From NCBI GenBank assembly GCA_017460805.1, contig JAFUAF010000010.1, positions 1 to 64,000 of the forward strand: a DNA stretch of 64,000 nucleotides, read 5' to 3'. Positions 16,931-25,346 of this stretch are shown here, piece by piece. The DNA comes from Bacillota bacterium (GTDB lineage: Bacteria; Bacillota; Clostridia; Lachnospirales; CAG-274). The translations under genes were made by a program, and so were the position numbers. The notes under the pieces are model-generated. The model did not search any database, was not told the origin of the DNA, and was given only the letters and a program-made list of their open reading frames with translations. The first letter of the stretch is position 1, and each line of letters begins with the position of its first letter.

Positions 16931-17774
16931 ATTTACACCTTACTTTCCTGACCCTAAAAATCGAGCTTACTATATTTTTGACCGCTATAAAAGACAGAAT
17001 AAGCAGACAAACACCTATACCTATTATGGAACGCACGGGCGGCTCGGCCAGTATTTGTTTGCTTGCTTTAACCTGTGCCACAATTTTTTTGTTTCTTTCC
17101 ATGATGCGGTTCAATTCGACTTTTTCGTCCCATTCTTCCCTTGCGGCTTTTACCGACATTTCTCCGTTTTGCGTCAAATATGTACCCTCGGAAAATTTTG
17201 CTCCGCGCTGTTTAACATATTCTTCGACATCTTCTATAATATTTCCGTCCTTATCGTAATAAAATGCGTTTTCTTTATTTATCGGTCCTGTTACCGAGTA
17301 TGACATAAAAAAGACATAAAAATCCTTATACTTCAATCGATTTGGTTTCCAACAAGGATAGTCATAAGTCCCATCCCCAAATACTTTAAAATCTCCATTC
17401 ATCAAATAACCATAAGTCTCCATCGGATGCAGAAAACTGATATTCACGCCGTATATCTCATTTTCGGGGTCAAAAAGTGTGATGGATATTTGCTGTGTAT
17501 CATCCAAAAATCCAAAAAGATCGTTGCCTGCTTCATCCTCTATCAGAAATCCGCGCTTTATTTTGTCTTTTGCGTAACTGCCTACAAGATAATGCCCCTT
17601 ATTGCCAACAGGAACACGCGGAAAGGTTTCGGCTGCCAAATGACTGGGTGCCCAGCTGTCAGCATTCCCCACTCTTAAACGCGGACTGCCATCATCAATT
17701 TCCGTCTGTTCTCCGTCCGCATATACAGGCACGGACATTATCAGCATCATAATTATAAATATAATTTTTTTCAT
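16920..17774 (-). CDS. Exported, anchored protein with one GHYLVG module
   Basis: A 284-residue protein. A signal peptide (1-19, VYADG) precedes a single module at about 50-200: FPRVPVGNKGHYLVG, GFLIEDEAGNDLFG, DPENEIYGV, YLMNGDFKVFG, YYDKDGNIIEDVEEYV. A Lys/Glu-rich helical stretch and a membrane segment (about 248-268) with a basic tail end it, the same plan as the protein at 14649. It is the first gene of the four-gene operon; AAAGGAGAA precedes the ATG. The motif GHYLVG and its flanks are nearly identical to those in the lipoprotein at 13723, which points to recent duplication or conversion. Confidence 0.75.
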   Translation of the reverse strand: MKKIIFIIMMLIMSVPVYADGEQTEIDDGSPRLRVGNADSWAPSHLAAETFPRVPVGNKGHYLVGSYAKDKIKRGFLIEDEAGNDLFGFLDDTQQISITLFDPENEIYGVNISFLHPMETYGYLMNGDFKVFGDGTYDYPCWKPNRLKYKDFYVFFMSYSVTGPINKENAFYYDKDGNIIEDVEEYVKQRGAKFSEGTYLTQNGEMSVKAAREEWDEKVELNRIMERNKKIVAQVKASKQILAEPPVRSIIGIGVCLLILSFIAVKNIVSSIFRVRKVRCKYGK

Positions 17775-17824
17775 AATTCTTCTCCTTTCGTTTTGCCCTT
17801 ATACCTATATAAACAGCCGCAAAA

Positions 17825-17857
17825 CATAAAATGGGTACAGCCAAAAAAAATTTTTTT
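17825..17857. repeat. Upstream repeat copy A (duplicated 5' region)
   Basis: A stretch CATAAAA--GGTACAGCC followed by a run of A and a run of T. It matches 19320-19351 except for two substitutions and one length change in the A run. Each copy lies upstream of a GHYLVG-module gene. In this copy the bases in the place of the copy B -10 box are degenerate. Confidence 0.7.
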
Positions 17858-17894
17858 CAAAAAAAGACCGCCGTGCAGTCAAAACACACGGCGG
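17855..17894 (-). terminator. Rho-independent terminator after the frameshifted module gene
   Basis: CCGCCGTG (17894-17887) pairs with CACGGCGG (17875-17868) on the minus strand, then TCTTTTTTT. It separates the paralogue at 17905 from the operon that starts at 17774. Confidence 0.85.
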
Positions 17895-17904
17895 CCGTAA
17901 AAGA

Positions 17905-19256
17905 TCAACTATTCAGTTTTTGCGCAGCATCAAACAACACCGTAAAAAAATAATTTTTTGCGGTAACAACCGCAGATTGAAAAGTCCGTACATTCAGCGA
18001 GCCGAAAGTTATTCCCGCGCCGTTATGTTCGCCTGTTTCTTCGGCACTTGCCGCGATTTCATCCCGCCCCGCTATATAGCTTAAAAGTTCCCGGTCGAAC
18101 GGACTGCCGAACACACCCTCACCTGTTATATTATTTTGGTTATCTCTTATATCAAATTTACCCGATGCGGGGTCTTTGCCGTTTTCTTCAAGATATTTAT
18201 ATATATCCTCTATCTTGTTGCCGTTTACATCAAAATATTTGGAATACTTTGTATTGGCGGGGTCATCCATTGACATTGCATATACTTTCAGTCCGTCAAA
18301 ATCAATGCAGTAATAATATCTGCGTGAATGATCAGATCTGCCGAAGGTTTTAAAGTCGCTGTTCATAAGCGCCCACAAATACTCCGTTACATGAACATCA
18401 TCACCGTATATATTCCAACAAATACCGTAGACCTCGTTCTCTTCGTCAATCAGTACAATCGTATTTTGGTTATAAAGGTCGGTACCGTCCTCGGCTTCTA
18501 TAAGAAAGCCTGATTTTTTGCTCTGTGCATCATCGCCGACAAGATAATGCCCCTTACTGCCAACGGATATGCGCGGAAATGTTTTTTTATTTGTAAGTAT
18601 ATCATCGGGATGAATATCTATACCGCCGACATTGATAACTGTTTTTACAAAATGCATCTCCATACCATAGTGATTATTGTAATATCTGCCGTCCTCGGGC
18701 TTTTTCCCGCGGTCGGTAATATATTTATCCACATCCGCTATGCGTACACCATTTTCGTCAAAATACGTTGTATATCTTGTGTCGGCCGGGTCAATCATCC
18801 GGTTTTTGTCCCTATCAATAGCGGCTATTATTAAAAAGCCGCCGTTATTGCCGTCATTATCGGTAAACCGGATAAAATTATATATTGTGTTATTGTACAC
18901 ATTAAGTTTGACTGCACGCATATCATCGGTTATGATACCCGATGAACTGCCGTCATAGGTATCATATACATACAGCCCTGCCTGCATTAAAATATGCCCG
19001 TCTATCCATATAAGGTCATTGCCGCTTATATCCTCTATCCAGCTGCCCTCTCTGCTTGTATCTATATATTCTCCCTTGTCGGGATCATATATCCAGTTGT
19101 CGGTGTATATGATGCGCTGTCCCTTTTTTCCCTGTTCGCTCTCGTAAAGAGGATGTTCCTCGTTTGCTTTGTCGTCGCGCGCACCCTTTATACTTCCCGC
19201 TTGAACGCTGACTGCGGATAAGACGAGTGCCGCAATTAAAATGATCGTTTTTTCAT
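17905..19256 (-). pseudogene. GHYLVG-module exported protein, frameshifted in its signal peptide
   Basis: The open frame carrying two modules starts only at 18987 by ATG, without a ribosome site. Read further upstream it stays open to about 19260 and encodes an Ile/Leu/Ala-rich signal-peptide core ending SVQAGS, then the start of the first module (SWIEDISGNDLIWIDGH). The natural ATG at 19256, with AAGGAGGAC before it, is one base out of frame: it reads six A then CGATC and stops after six codons. Seven A would give MKKTIILIAALV and an intact protein of about 450 residues. Modules lie at about 40-195 and 215-350. This may be a mutation, a sequencing error or slipped-strand on/off switching. 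Confidence 0.75.
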
Positions 19257-19312
19257 GTAAAGTCCTCCTTCGTATATTATTATCAGAGTTTTCCTCTACC
19301 TTTATAAACCTT

Positions 19313-19351
19313 ATTATAACATAAAACAGGTACAGCCAAAAAAATTTTTTT
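19313..19351 (-). promoter_or_regulatory. Extended -10 promoter with A/T tract for the frameshifted gene
   Basis: On the minus strand TG-T-TATAAT (TATAAT at 19318-19313) is an extended -10 box. No good -35 box at 17 bases is present; instead a run of seven A and seven T lies upstream, which could act as an UP element. The predicted leader is about 50 bases. Confidence 0.5.
19320..19351. repeat. Upstream repeat copy B (duplicated 5' region)
   Basis: Second copy of the 32-33 base element described at 17825-17857, here with an intact TATAAT alongside. It supports origin of the two transcription units by duplication. Confidence 0.7.
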
Positions 19352-19354
19352 ACA

Positions 19355-19383
19355 CAAAAAAGACCCCTGTGTTTTCACACAGG
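19355..19383 (-). terminator. Rho-independent terminator after the stalk-domain gene
   Basis: CCTGTGT (19383-19377) pairs with ACACAGG (19372-19366) on the minus strand with a short loop, followed by GGTCTTTTTT. Confidence 0.8.
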
Positions 19384-19409
19384 AGCCGTAATAAATCAAA
19401 GTTATTTTG

Positions 19410-20840
19410 TCAGCCCGATATTTCGGACAGTTTGACGGTTTCGCCGCCGGGCATTACAACTGTCATGCCGTCGTCGCCGTAAACAAGTGTATAGACCTCG
19501 CCTTTGGCATTTTCGTAATCCTCGTAAGTGCCGATAACATCAATTTCCTTGACGGGCTTGCCATCCTTGCCGCAAAGTTTTATATTGTCTTCTTCAAGGA
19601 TATAAATATTGCCGTCGCCGTCCGTATAATTCTCGTTCTCTATGTCATAGGTAAGTCTTACACTGCTTTCGTCGGGGAAAATAAGTTCAACTTCATCCGA
19701 ATTAATAAACTGTTCGGTGTAAATACCGCCGTCCTTGTCCTCGTACATCACATAGAAACGGGTCTTTTTCGCCTCTTCCATAACTATCATGTTTTTGTCC
19801 ATAGCCACAAGATAGTCGTTTATAAAAGCATAATTTTTACCATCCGAGCCGACGAACATTGTATATATCGCTCTTTCAAGCATGACAGTATTGCCGCCGG
19901 GGAACATAACATAATCGTCAGCACCGCCGTCCTTGCCCGATATATAAGCAAGCTCGTTTCCGCTGCCGTCCGTATAAACGATATCGTTCTCGCCCGTAGC
20001 ATCGAAAGCTTTTACTTCCTTGCCGTCCTTTAAAGCATACATTTTTATGTCCGAAGCCACACCATGGTATTCCATGCCGTCGCTGCCGTCCGCAATTCCG
20101 TTGAAAGCATCGGGGTATCTGAAAGTAAGCTCCACAGACCCGCCGTTCTTGCTGTCAAGCTTTGCGGTATTCTTTTCGTAATTAACGGTAAGCATATAAA
20201 GCTCGCCCTTTTCGTCCGTATAAACAATGCCCATGTCATCCGTCTGCGTATACTTTGCAACAGGCTGTTTTTTTGTATCGAGGATATAAAGGTCGTCCAT
20301 GCCGAAAGCATAGGTTCTGCCGTCTGTGCCGCCGCGTTCCGCATATAAAGCATCCTTGTTGTCGTAAGTAAGATCTTGTTTCGCTTCGCCCGCTGTTACA
20401 GTGACCGTCTTTGTCTCGGCATCCCAGTCTACCTTAAAACCGAAATTCTCGGCAACAAAGCGCAGAGGAAGCATTGTTCTGCCGTTCATGATAACGGGAG
20501 CTGTATCAAGCGCAACGTCAGAGCCGTTTACATTTGCGGTCTTGCTGCCGACAGTCATATCTACCTTTATATCGTCCTTGTTTACGCTTGCGGTCTTTGT
20601 TTCCGCATCCCAGCCGATACTGCCGCCCATAGCCTCAACGACCGCTCTTATGGGAAGAAGAGTTCTTCCGTCCGAAATTACGGGTGCTGTGCCGTAACCC
20701 GGGTCTATCTCGGTCTGTACGCCGTTTACTTTCATATTAGGTGAATTTATTTCAAATTCAAGTTTTGTCTCCTGTGCATAAGCCGCAGAACACATACACA
20801 TAACAGCCGCAGCCGTTAAAGCAAATTTCATCTTTTTCAT
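19410..20840 (-). CDS. Secreted protein with copper-amine-oxidase-like stalk domains
   Basis: A 476-residue exported protein; ATG at 20840 with GGGGAA upstream. A signal peptide (1-22, AYAQE) is followed by two stalk-type units (about 25-150): APVISDGRTLLPIRAVVEAMGG--WDAETKTASV and APVIMNGRTMLPLRFVAENFGF--WDAETKTVTV. This Cu_amine_oxidN1 domain is a wall or matrix spacer in Clostridia, not an oxidase. The rest (150-476) is a series of beta strands with a recurring VYTD-x-x-G pattern and no recognised enzyme motif. The zinc-ribbon gene ends 10 bases upstream, so the two may be cotranscribed despite unrelated products. Confidence 0.82.
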   Translation of the reverse strand: MKKMKFALTAAAVMCMCSAAYAQETKLEFEINSPNMKVNGVQTEIDPGYGTAPVISDGRTLLPIRAVVEAMGGSIGWDAETKTASVNKDDIKVDMTVGSKTANVNGSDVALDTAPVIMNGRTMLPLRFVAENFGFKVDWDAETKTVTVTAGEAKQDLTYDNKDALYAERGGTDGRTYAFGMDDLYILDTKKQPVAKYTQTDDMGIVYTDEKGELYMLTVNYEKNTAKLDSKNGGSVELTFRYPDAFNGIADGSDGMEYHGVASDIKMYALKDGKEVKAFDATGENDIVYTDGSGNELAYISGKDGGADDYVMFPGGNTVMLERAIYTMFVGSDGKNYAFINDYLVAMDKNMIVMEEAKKTRFYVMYEDKDGGIYTEQFINSDEVELIFPDESSVRLTYDIENENYTDGDGNIYILEEDNIKLCGKDGKPVKEIDVIGTYEDYENAKGEVYTLVYGDDGMTVVMPGGETVKLSEISG

Positions 20841-20850
20841 TTTTATTCCC

Positions 20851-22071
20851 CTATTCCTTTTCTTTTTTCTCTTTTTTCTGTCTGATAAATGTATCGTTTT
20901 TATAAGTAAGTTCAAGATTATCCTTGATATACTCGTTTGCATCGCTTGCCTCCGCAACCGATTTTGTAGAGCCGAAAGCTGCGGCAGCCGTTATGCCGCC
21001 GACTATAAGCCCCACTATAATGCCCGCCGCAAGACTGTCCACAGCAAGCCACAATATCAAAAACGGAATTAAAAACGCAATAAGCGCCGCAAGTATTATT
21101 TTCATCTTGTCTGCGGGCAGATCGCCTTTTATCTTGCCCGTCTGACCGTTCATGGCAAACACAAAATCCTTGTCATCCCACTTGGAAACAAAGTACCAAA
21201 CGGGCAAAAGCGCATATTTTTTCTTGTCAAAATCGACTTTTATATTCTCTTTTTCGACATCTACCTCGTCATAAGAAGCAGTTTGCTTGGTTTTTTGAGA
21301 TATGGTGCCCTTTACCCTGTCATGGGTGCGCTGTCTGTTTTCATCCGCCGTAACATCATATTTTTCGGCAAGAAATCCCGGGAGATATGTAATTGAAAAC
21401 TTCTGCACAGCATCATAATTAAACGGCTCGATAGAGTCCATAAGTGCATCGTCCATACGCTTTGAAGCATCGGCAGGCACATTTTCAAAACTCATTTTGC
21501 CCTTTCTGCTTACGCTGTAATAGTCCGTTATCTTCTCGTTGTCATTTTCCTTTACATTGCGTCCCTCATACTCCGCTTCTATCTCGGCATTGCCGCTGTA
21601 AAGCCAAAACGGAACATAAACACCCTGAATTTCATTTATTTCGTTATTATTTATAAAAGACTTGGGCACAAACCATTTTTTCTGATAAAAAGCCTTGTAG
21701 CTGTTTATCAGCTGTTCCTTGGTAAATCCGAACGGGATTATATATTCGGGTCTTAATACACCCTCAAACTGTGACGGTGCGACCGTACTGTTGCCGCAGT
21801 AGGGGCAGCGTATAACGGCTGTGTTTGCATCCGTCATAAGTTCCGCGCCGCAGTTTGAACAGGTATAGGCATTCATATCATTTATGCCTGCCTGCTCATC
21901 CCCCGAAGAATTTTCCTTTGTCTTTTTCTCTTTCTCGGCAAATATGGCTTCGACTTCCTCCGCCGTAAACGCCGAGTCGCAGTAAATACATTTCAGCTTT
22001 CCCAATGTCGGGTCGAACTGCATCTCGCCGCCGCAGCGCGGACATTCCATCGCCATTGCACCTTTAGCCAT
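20851..22071 (-). CDS. Membrane protein with two zinc ribbons (TFIIB-like zinc-finger type)
   Basis: A 406-residue protein. Two zinc ribbons lie at the N-terminus: CPRCGG and CIYC at residues 10-33, then CSNCGA and CPYCGN near 70-95. A charged linker between them follows AEKEKK. The middle (100-310) resembles the conserved part of Firmicutes zinc-ribbon membrane proteins, with IPFGFTKEQL and GVYVPFWLY. Two membrane segments (about 325-365) rich in Ala/Gly/Ile precede a basic tail. The ribosome site is AAGGGGAAC. Proteins of this family are widespread but their role is not established. Confidence 0.8.
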   Translation of the reverse strand: MAKGAMAMECPRCGGEMQFDPTLGKLKCIYCDSAFTAEEVEAIFAEKEKKTKENSSGDEQAGINDMNAYTCSNCGAELMTDANTAVIRCPYCGNSTVAPSQFEGVLRPEYIIPFGFTKEQLINSYKAFYQKKWFVPKSFINNNEINEIQGVYVPFWLYSGNAEIEAEYEGRNVKENDNEKITDYYSVSRKGKMSFENVPADASKRMDDALMDSIEPFNYDAVQKFSITYLPGFLAEKYDVTADENRQRTHDRVKGTISQKTKQTASYDEVDVEKENIKVDFDKKKYALLPVWYFVSKWDDKDFVFAMNGQTGKIKGDLPADKMKIILAALIAFLIPFLILWLAVDSLAAGIIVGLIVGGITAAAAFGSTKSVAEASDANEYIKDNLELTYKNDTFIRQKKEKKEKE

Positions 22072-22086
22072 AAAGTTCCCCTCCTT

Positions 22087-22121
22087 AAAAAAAGGCGGCT
22101 TTATATCAAGCCGCCAAAAAA
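22087..22121 (-). terminator. Rho-independent terminator after ileS
   Basis: GGCGGCTT (22115-22108) pairs with AAGCCGCC (22101-22094) on the minus strand with a six-base loop, then TTTTTTT. Confidence 0.9.
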
Positions 22122-22122
22122 T

Positions 22123-25100
22123 TTAGTTTTTCTTAACGCCAAGAGTTACGTTCTCGCCGTTGATGTTCCAATCCTTGCTGTAGCCGTCGGTCGTTCCCTC
22201 GCCGATACTGTCTGCAAGCACATCGCCCGCAATACTGTCCTTGTTGTCCTCAAATACTTTGGCAATTTTATCGTTGCCGCTGTAGAATACGCTTATTCTG
22301 TCAAGCACCTCAAAGCCCGCTTCCTTACGCATAGTCTGTATCTTGGAGATAAGTTCTCTTACAAAGCCCTCTTCGATAAGGTCTTCCGTAAGGTTGGTAT
22401 CAAGCACGACCGTTGTGGACTTGTCGCTTTCCGCAACAAAGCCTTCCATCTGTGCTGTCTCGTAAAGTACGTCTTCTTCCGCAAGCTCGATATCCGTGCC
22501 GTCAATAACAAATTTTATAGCACCGTTTGTTTTAAGCTGTGACATAAGCTCGTTGCCGTCGTTTGATTTAAGATATTCGCCGATAGCAGGCACAAGCTTG
22601 CCGTAACGCTTGCCAAGTGTCCTTAACTGCGGCTTGAATGAATAGCTTGTGAAAGAAGAAACATCGTCCTTGAATTCCACATTCTTTACATTAAGCTCGT
22701 CGCGGATTATCTCAACATACATATCTTCAAGCTTCTTGTCGGCCTTGATATACATATTGCCGATAGGCTGACGGTTTTTGATGCCTGCGGTATTTCTTGC
22801 CGCACGTCCGGCAACAACAGCCGAAAGTACAAGATCCATATTATGCTCAAGCTTTTCGTCTATCATGCTGTCATCTGCTTCGGGGAAGCTGCAAAGATGA
22901 ACGGATTCAAGCGCAGCGCTGTCTACCTTTCTTACAAGGTTCTGATACATACTCTCTGCCATAAAAGGTGTGAAAGGTGCGGAAAGTTTTGCCATAGTCA
23001 CAAGTACTGTGTAAAGCGTCATATACGCATTTACCTTGTCCTGCGGCATATCTTTGCCCCAGAAGCGCTCTCTTGAACGGCGTACATACCAGTTTGAAAG
23101 TTCGTCCACAAAATCTGCCATTGCTCTTGCAGACTCCGTTATCTTGTAGTTTTCCATATTGGTATCGACAGTCTTTACAAGTGTATTGAGCTTTGAAAGC
23201 ACCCACTTGTCCATTGCCGAAAGCTTGTCATATTCAAGTTTGTAGTTTGTCGGGTCAAAATTATCTATATTTGCATAGAGTACGAAGAACGCATAGGTGT
23301 TCCAGAGTGTACCCATAAATTTACGCTGATACTCGTCAACCGTCTTGTCGTCAAAACGGTTGGGAAGCCAGGGCGCGCTGTTAGCGTAGAAATACCATCT
23401 TGCGGCATCCGCGCCCTGCTTGTTGAGTACATCCCACGGATCGACAACATTGCCGATGTGCTTACTCATCTTTCTGCCGTCCTTATCCTGTACAAGGCCT
23501 AAAACGATAACATTTTTATAAGGGCTCTTGTCAAAGATAAGTGTGGATATAGCCATAAGCGTATAGAACCAGCCTCTTGTCTGGTCAATAGCCTCGGAAA
23601 TAAAATCAGCGGGATAGTTTTCTTCAAATATTTCCTTGTTTTCAAAGGGATAATGCCACTGTGCAAAAGGCATTGAACCGCTGTCGAACCAACAGTCGAT
23701 AACTTCCGATACACGCTGCATCTTCTTGCCGCACTTGGGGCAGTTAAGATGTACGTTGTCGATATAAGGCTTGTGAAGTTCGATATCATCGGGGCAGTCG
23801 TCACTCATGGACTTTAACTGCTCGATAGAGCCGACAGCCTCTCTGTGACCGCACTCACATTCCCAGATAGGAAGCGGAGTACCCCAGTAACGCTCTCTGG
23901 ACAGACCCCAGTCGATAACATTTTCAAGGAAGTTGCCGAATCGGCCGTGCTTGATGTTATCGGGCATCCAGTTTACGGTTTCGTTGTTCTTTAAAAGTCT
24001 GTCACGTACTTTTGTCATGGCGATGAACCAAGTGTCACGCGCATAATATAAAAGCGGAGTATCGCATCTCCAACAGAAAGGATAGTCGTGCTCGAAAGGA
24101 AGAGCCGCAAACAGCTTGCCGCTTTCTTCAAGACGCTTTAATATCTCCTTGTCGCCGTCTTTTACAAATGTGCCCGCAAGACCCTCTACCTCTTCGGTAA
24201 AGCAGCCCTGCTCGTTTACAAGCTGAACAAAGGGCAGATCGAAACGTCTGCCGACATTGGCATCATCTTCACCGAAAGCGGGAGCGATATGAACGATACC
24301 CGTACCGTCGGTAAGTGTTACATAGTTGTCCTCAACAATGTAGAATGCCTTTTTGTCGCCGATCTTTGCGTAGGGGAACAAAGGCTCGTACTCTGTGCCG
24401 ACATAATCTGCACCAAGCTTTGTTTCGATAACTTCATAGCCTTCCTTAAGCACTTCTTCAAGAAGAGCCTCGGCCATGATATAAACCTTTCCGTCATTCG
24501 CCTTTACCTTTGAGTAGTTCTCGTTTTTATTCACACAAAGAGCCACGTTTGAAGGCAGAGTCCACGGTGTTGTTGTCCATGCAAGGAAATATGTGTTATC
24601 CTCGCCCTTAACGGCAAATCTTGCTATACATGATGTTTCTTTTACATTCTTGTATCCCTGTGCCACCTCGTGGCTTGAAAGGGCTGTACCGCAGCGGGGG
24701 CAGTAAGGAACGATCTTGTGACCCTTGTAAAGAAGGTCTTTGTCCCAAATCTGCTTTAAAGCCCACCATACGGATTCTATATAACTGTTGTGATAAGTAA
24801 CATAGGGGTCGTCCATATCGGCCCAGAAACCTACTCTGTCACTCATATCACGCCAAAGGCTCTCGTATGTGAATACGCTTGCCTTACACTTTTTGATAAA
24901 AGGCTCTACGCCGTAATTTTCTATCTGCGGCTTGCCGCTTATGCCAAGCTGCTTTTCAATTTCAAGCTCAACGGGGAGACCGTGGGTATCCCAGCCTGCC
25001 TTTCTTAAAACCTTATAGCCCTTCATTGTTTTGTAACGGGGGATAAGATCCTTTATAACACGGGTAAGAATATGGCCTATATGCGGCTTGCCGTTAGCTG

Positions 25101-25245
25101 TAGGCGGGCCGTCATAAAAAGTGAACACGGGGCAGCCCTCGCGCGCCTTTATACTCTTGCCGAAAATATCGTTTTCTTTCCAGAAAGAGAGGACTTCTTT
25201 TTCTCTTTCAACAAAGTTCATATCCGAACTGACTTTATCGTACAC
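22123..25245 (-). CDS. ileS: Isoleucyl-tRNA synthetase
   Basis: A 1040-residue class I aminoacyl-tRNA synthetase charging tRNA-Ile. GTG at 25245 is the start: AAGGAGGT lies 7 bases before it, whereas upstream codons would run through the leader. The HIGH motif is PHIGHI near residue 55, and the KMSKS loop is GRKMSKHIG near 610. The CP1 editing domain (TTTPWTLPSN, GTGIVHIAPAFGEDD) and the zinc-binding C-P-R-C of the CP core are present, as is the anticodon-binding C-terminal region. The KMSKH variant and length fit the IleS2-like clade, which is often less sensitive to mupirocin. It is transcribed alone. Confidence 0.96.
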   Translation of the reverse strand: MYDKVSSDMNFVEREKEVLSFWKENDIFGKSIKAREGCPVFTFYDGPPTANGKPHIGHILTRVIKDLIPRYKTMKGYKVLRKAGWDTHGLPVELEIEKQLGISGKPQIENYGVEPFIKKCKASVFTYESLWRDMSDRVGFWADMDDPYVTYHNSYIESVWWALKQIWDKDLLYKGHKIVPYCPRCGTALSSHEVAQGYKNVKETSCIARFAVKGEDNTYFLAWTTTPWTLPSNVALCVNKNENYSKVKANDGKVYIMAEALLEEVLKEGYEVIETKLGADYVGTEYEPLFPYAKIGDKKAFYIVEDNYVTLTDGTGIVHIAPAFGEDDANVGRRFDLPFVQLVNEQGCFTEEVEGLAGTFVKDGDKEILKRLEESGKLFAALPFEHDYPFCWRCDTPLLYYARDTWFIAMTKVRDRLLKNNETVNWMPDNIKHGRFGNFLENVIDWGLSRERYWGTPLPIWECECGHREAVGSIEQLKSMSDDCPDDIELHKPYIDNVHLNCPKCGKKMQRVSEVIDCWFDSGSMPFAQWHYPFENKEIFEENYPADFISEAIDQTRGWFYTLMAISTLIFDKSPYKNVIVLGLVQDKDGRKMSKHIGNVVDPWDVLNKQGADAARWYFYANSAPWLPNRFDDKTVDEYQRKFMGTLWNTYAFFVLYANIDNFDPTNYKLEYDKLSAMDKWVLSKLNTLVKTVDTNMENYKITESARAMADFVDELSNWYVRRSRERFWGKDMPQDKVNAYMTLYTVLVTMAKLSAPFTPFMAESMYQNLVRKVDSAALESVHLCSFPEADDSMIDEKLEHNMDLVLSAVVAGRAARNTAGIKNRQPIGNMYIKADKKLEDMYVEIIRDELNVKNVEFKDDVSSFTSYSFKPQLRTLGKRYGKLVPAIGEYLKSNDGNELMSQLKTNGAIKFVIDGTDIELAEEDVLYETAQMEGFVAESDKSTTVVLDTNLTEDLIEEGFVRELISKIQTMRKEAGFEVLDRISVFYSGNDKIAKVFEDNKDSIAGDVLADSIGEGTTDGYSKDWNINGENVTLGVKKN

Positions 25246-25309
25246 GGTTAGTACCTCCTTATAAATAAGTGTCTCCATAAAGCCCATAGAAACACTATTC
25301 TAATATAAT

Positions 25310-25338
25310 ATTATACAATTATATCCCTGATTTGTAAA
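25310..25338 (-). promoter_or_regulatory. Promoter for ileS
   Basis: TTTACA (25338-25333), exactly 17 bases, TATAAT (25315-25310) on the minus strand. The leader to the GTG is only about 58 bases, too short for a T-box riboswitch. Confidence 0.85.
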
Positions 25339-25346
25339 GAAAAATT

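Noticed and set aside
25246-25346. T-box riboswitch before ileS
   Set aside because: Only 58 bases of leader lie between the promoter and the start; no specifier loop, T-box sequence or antiterminator is present.
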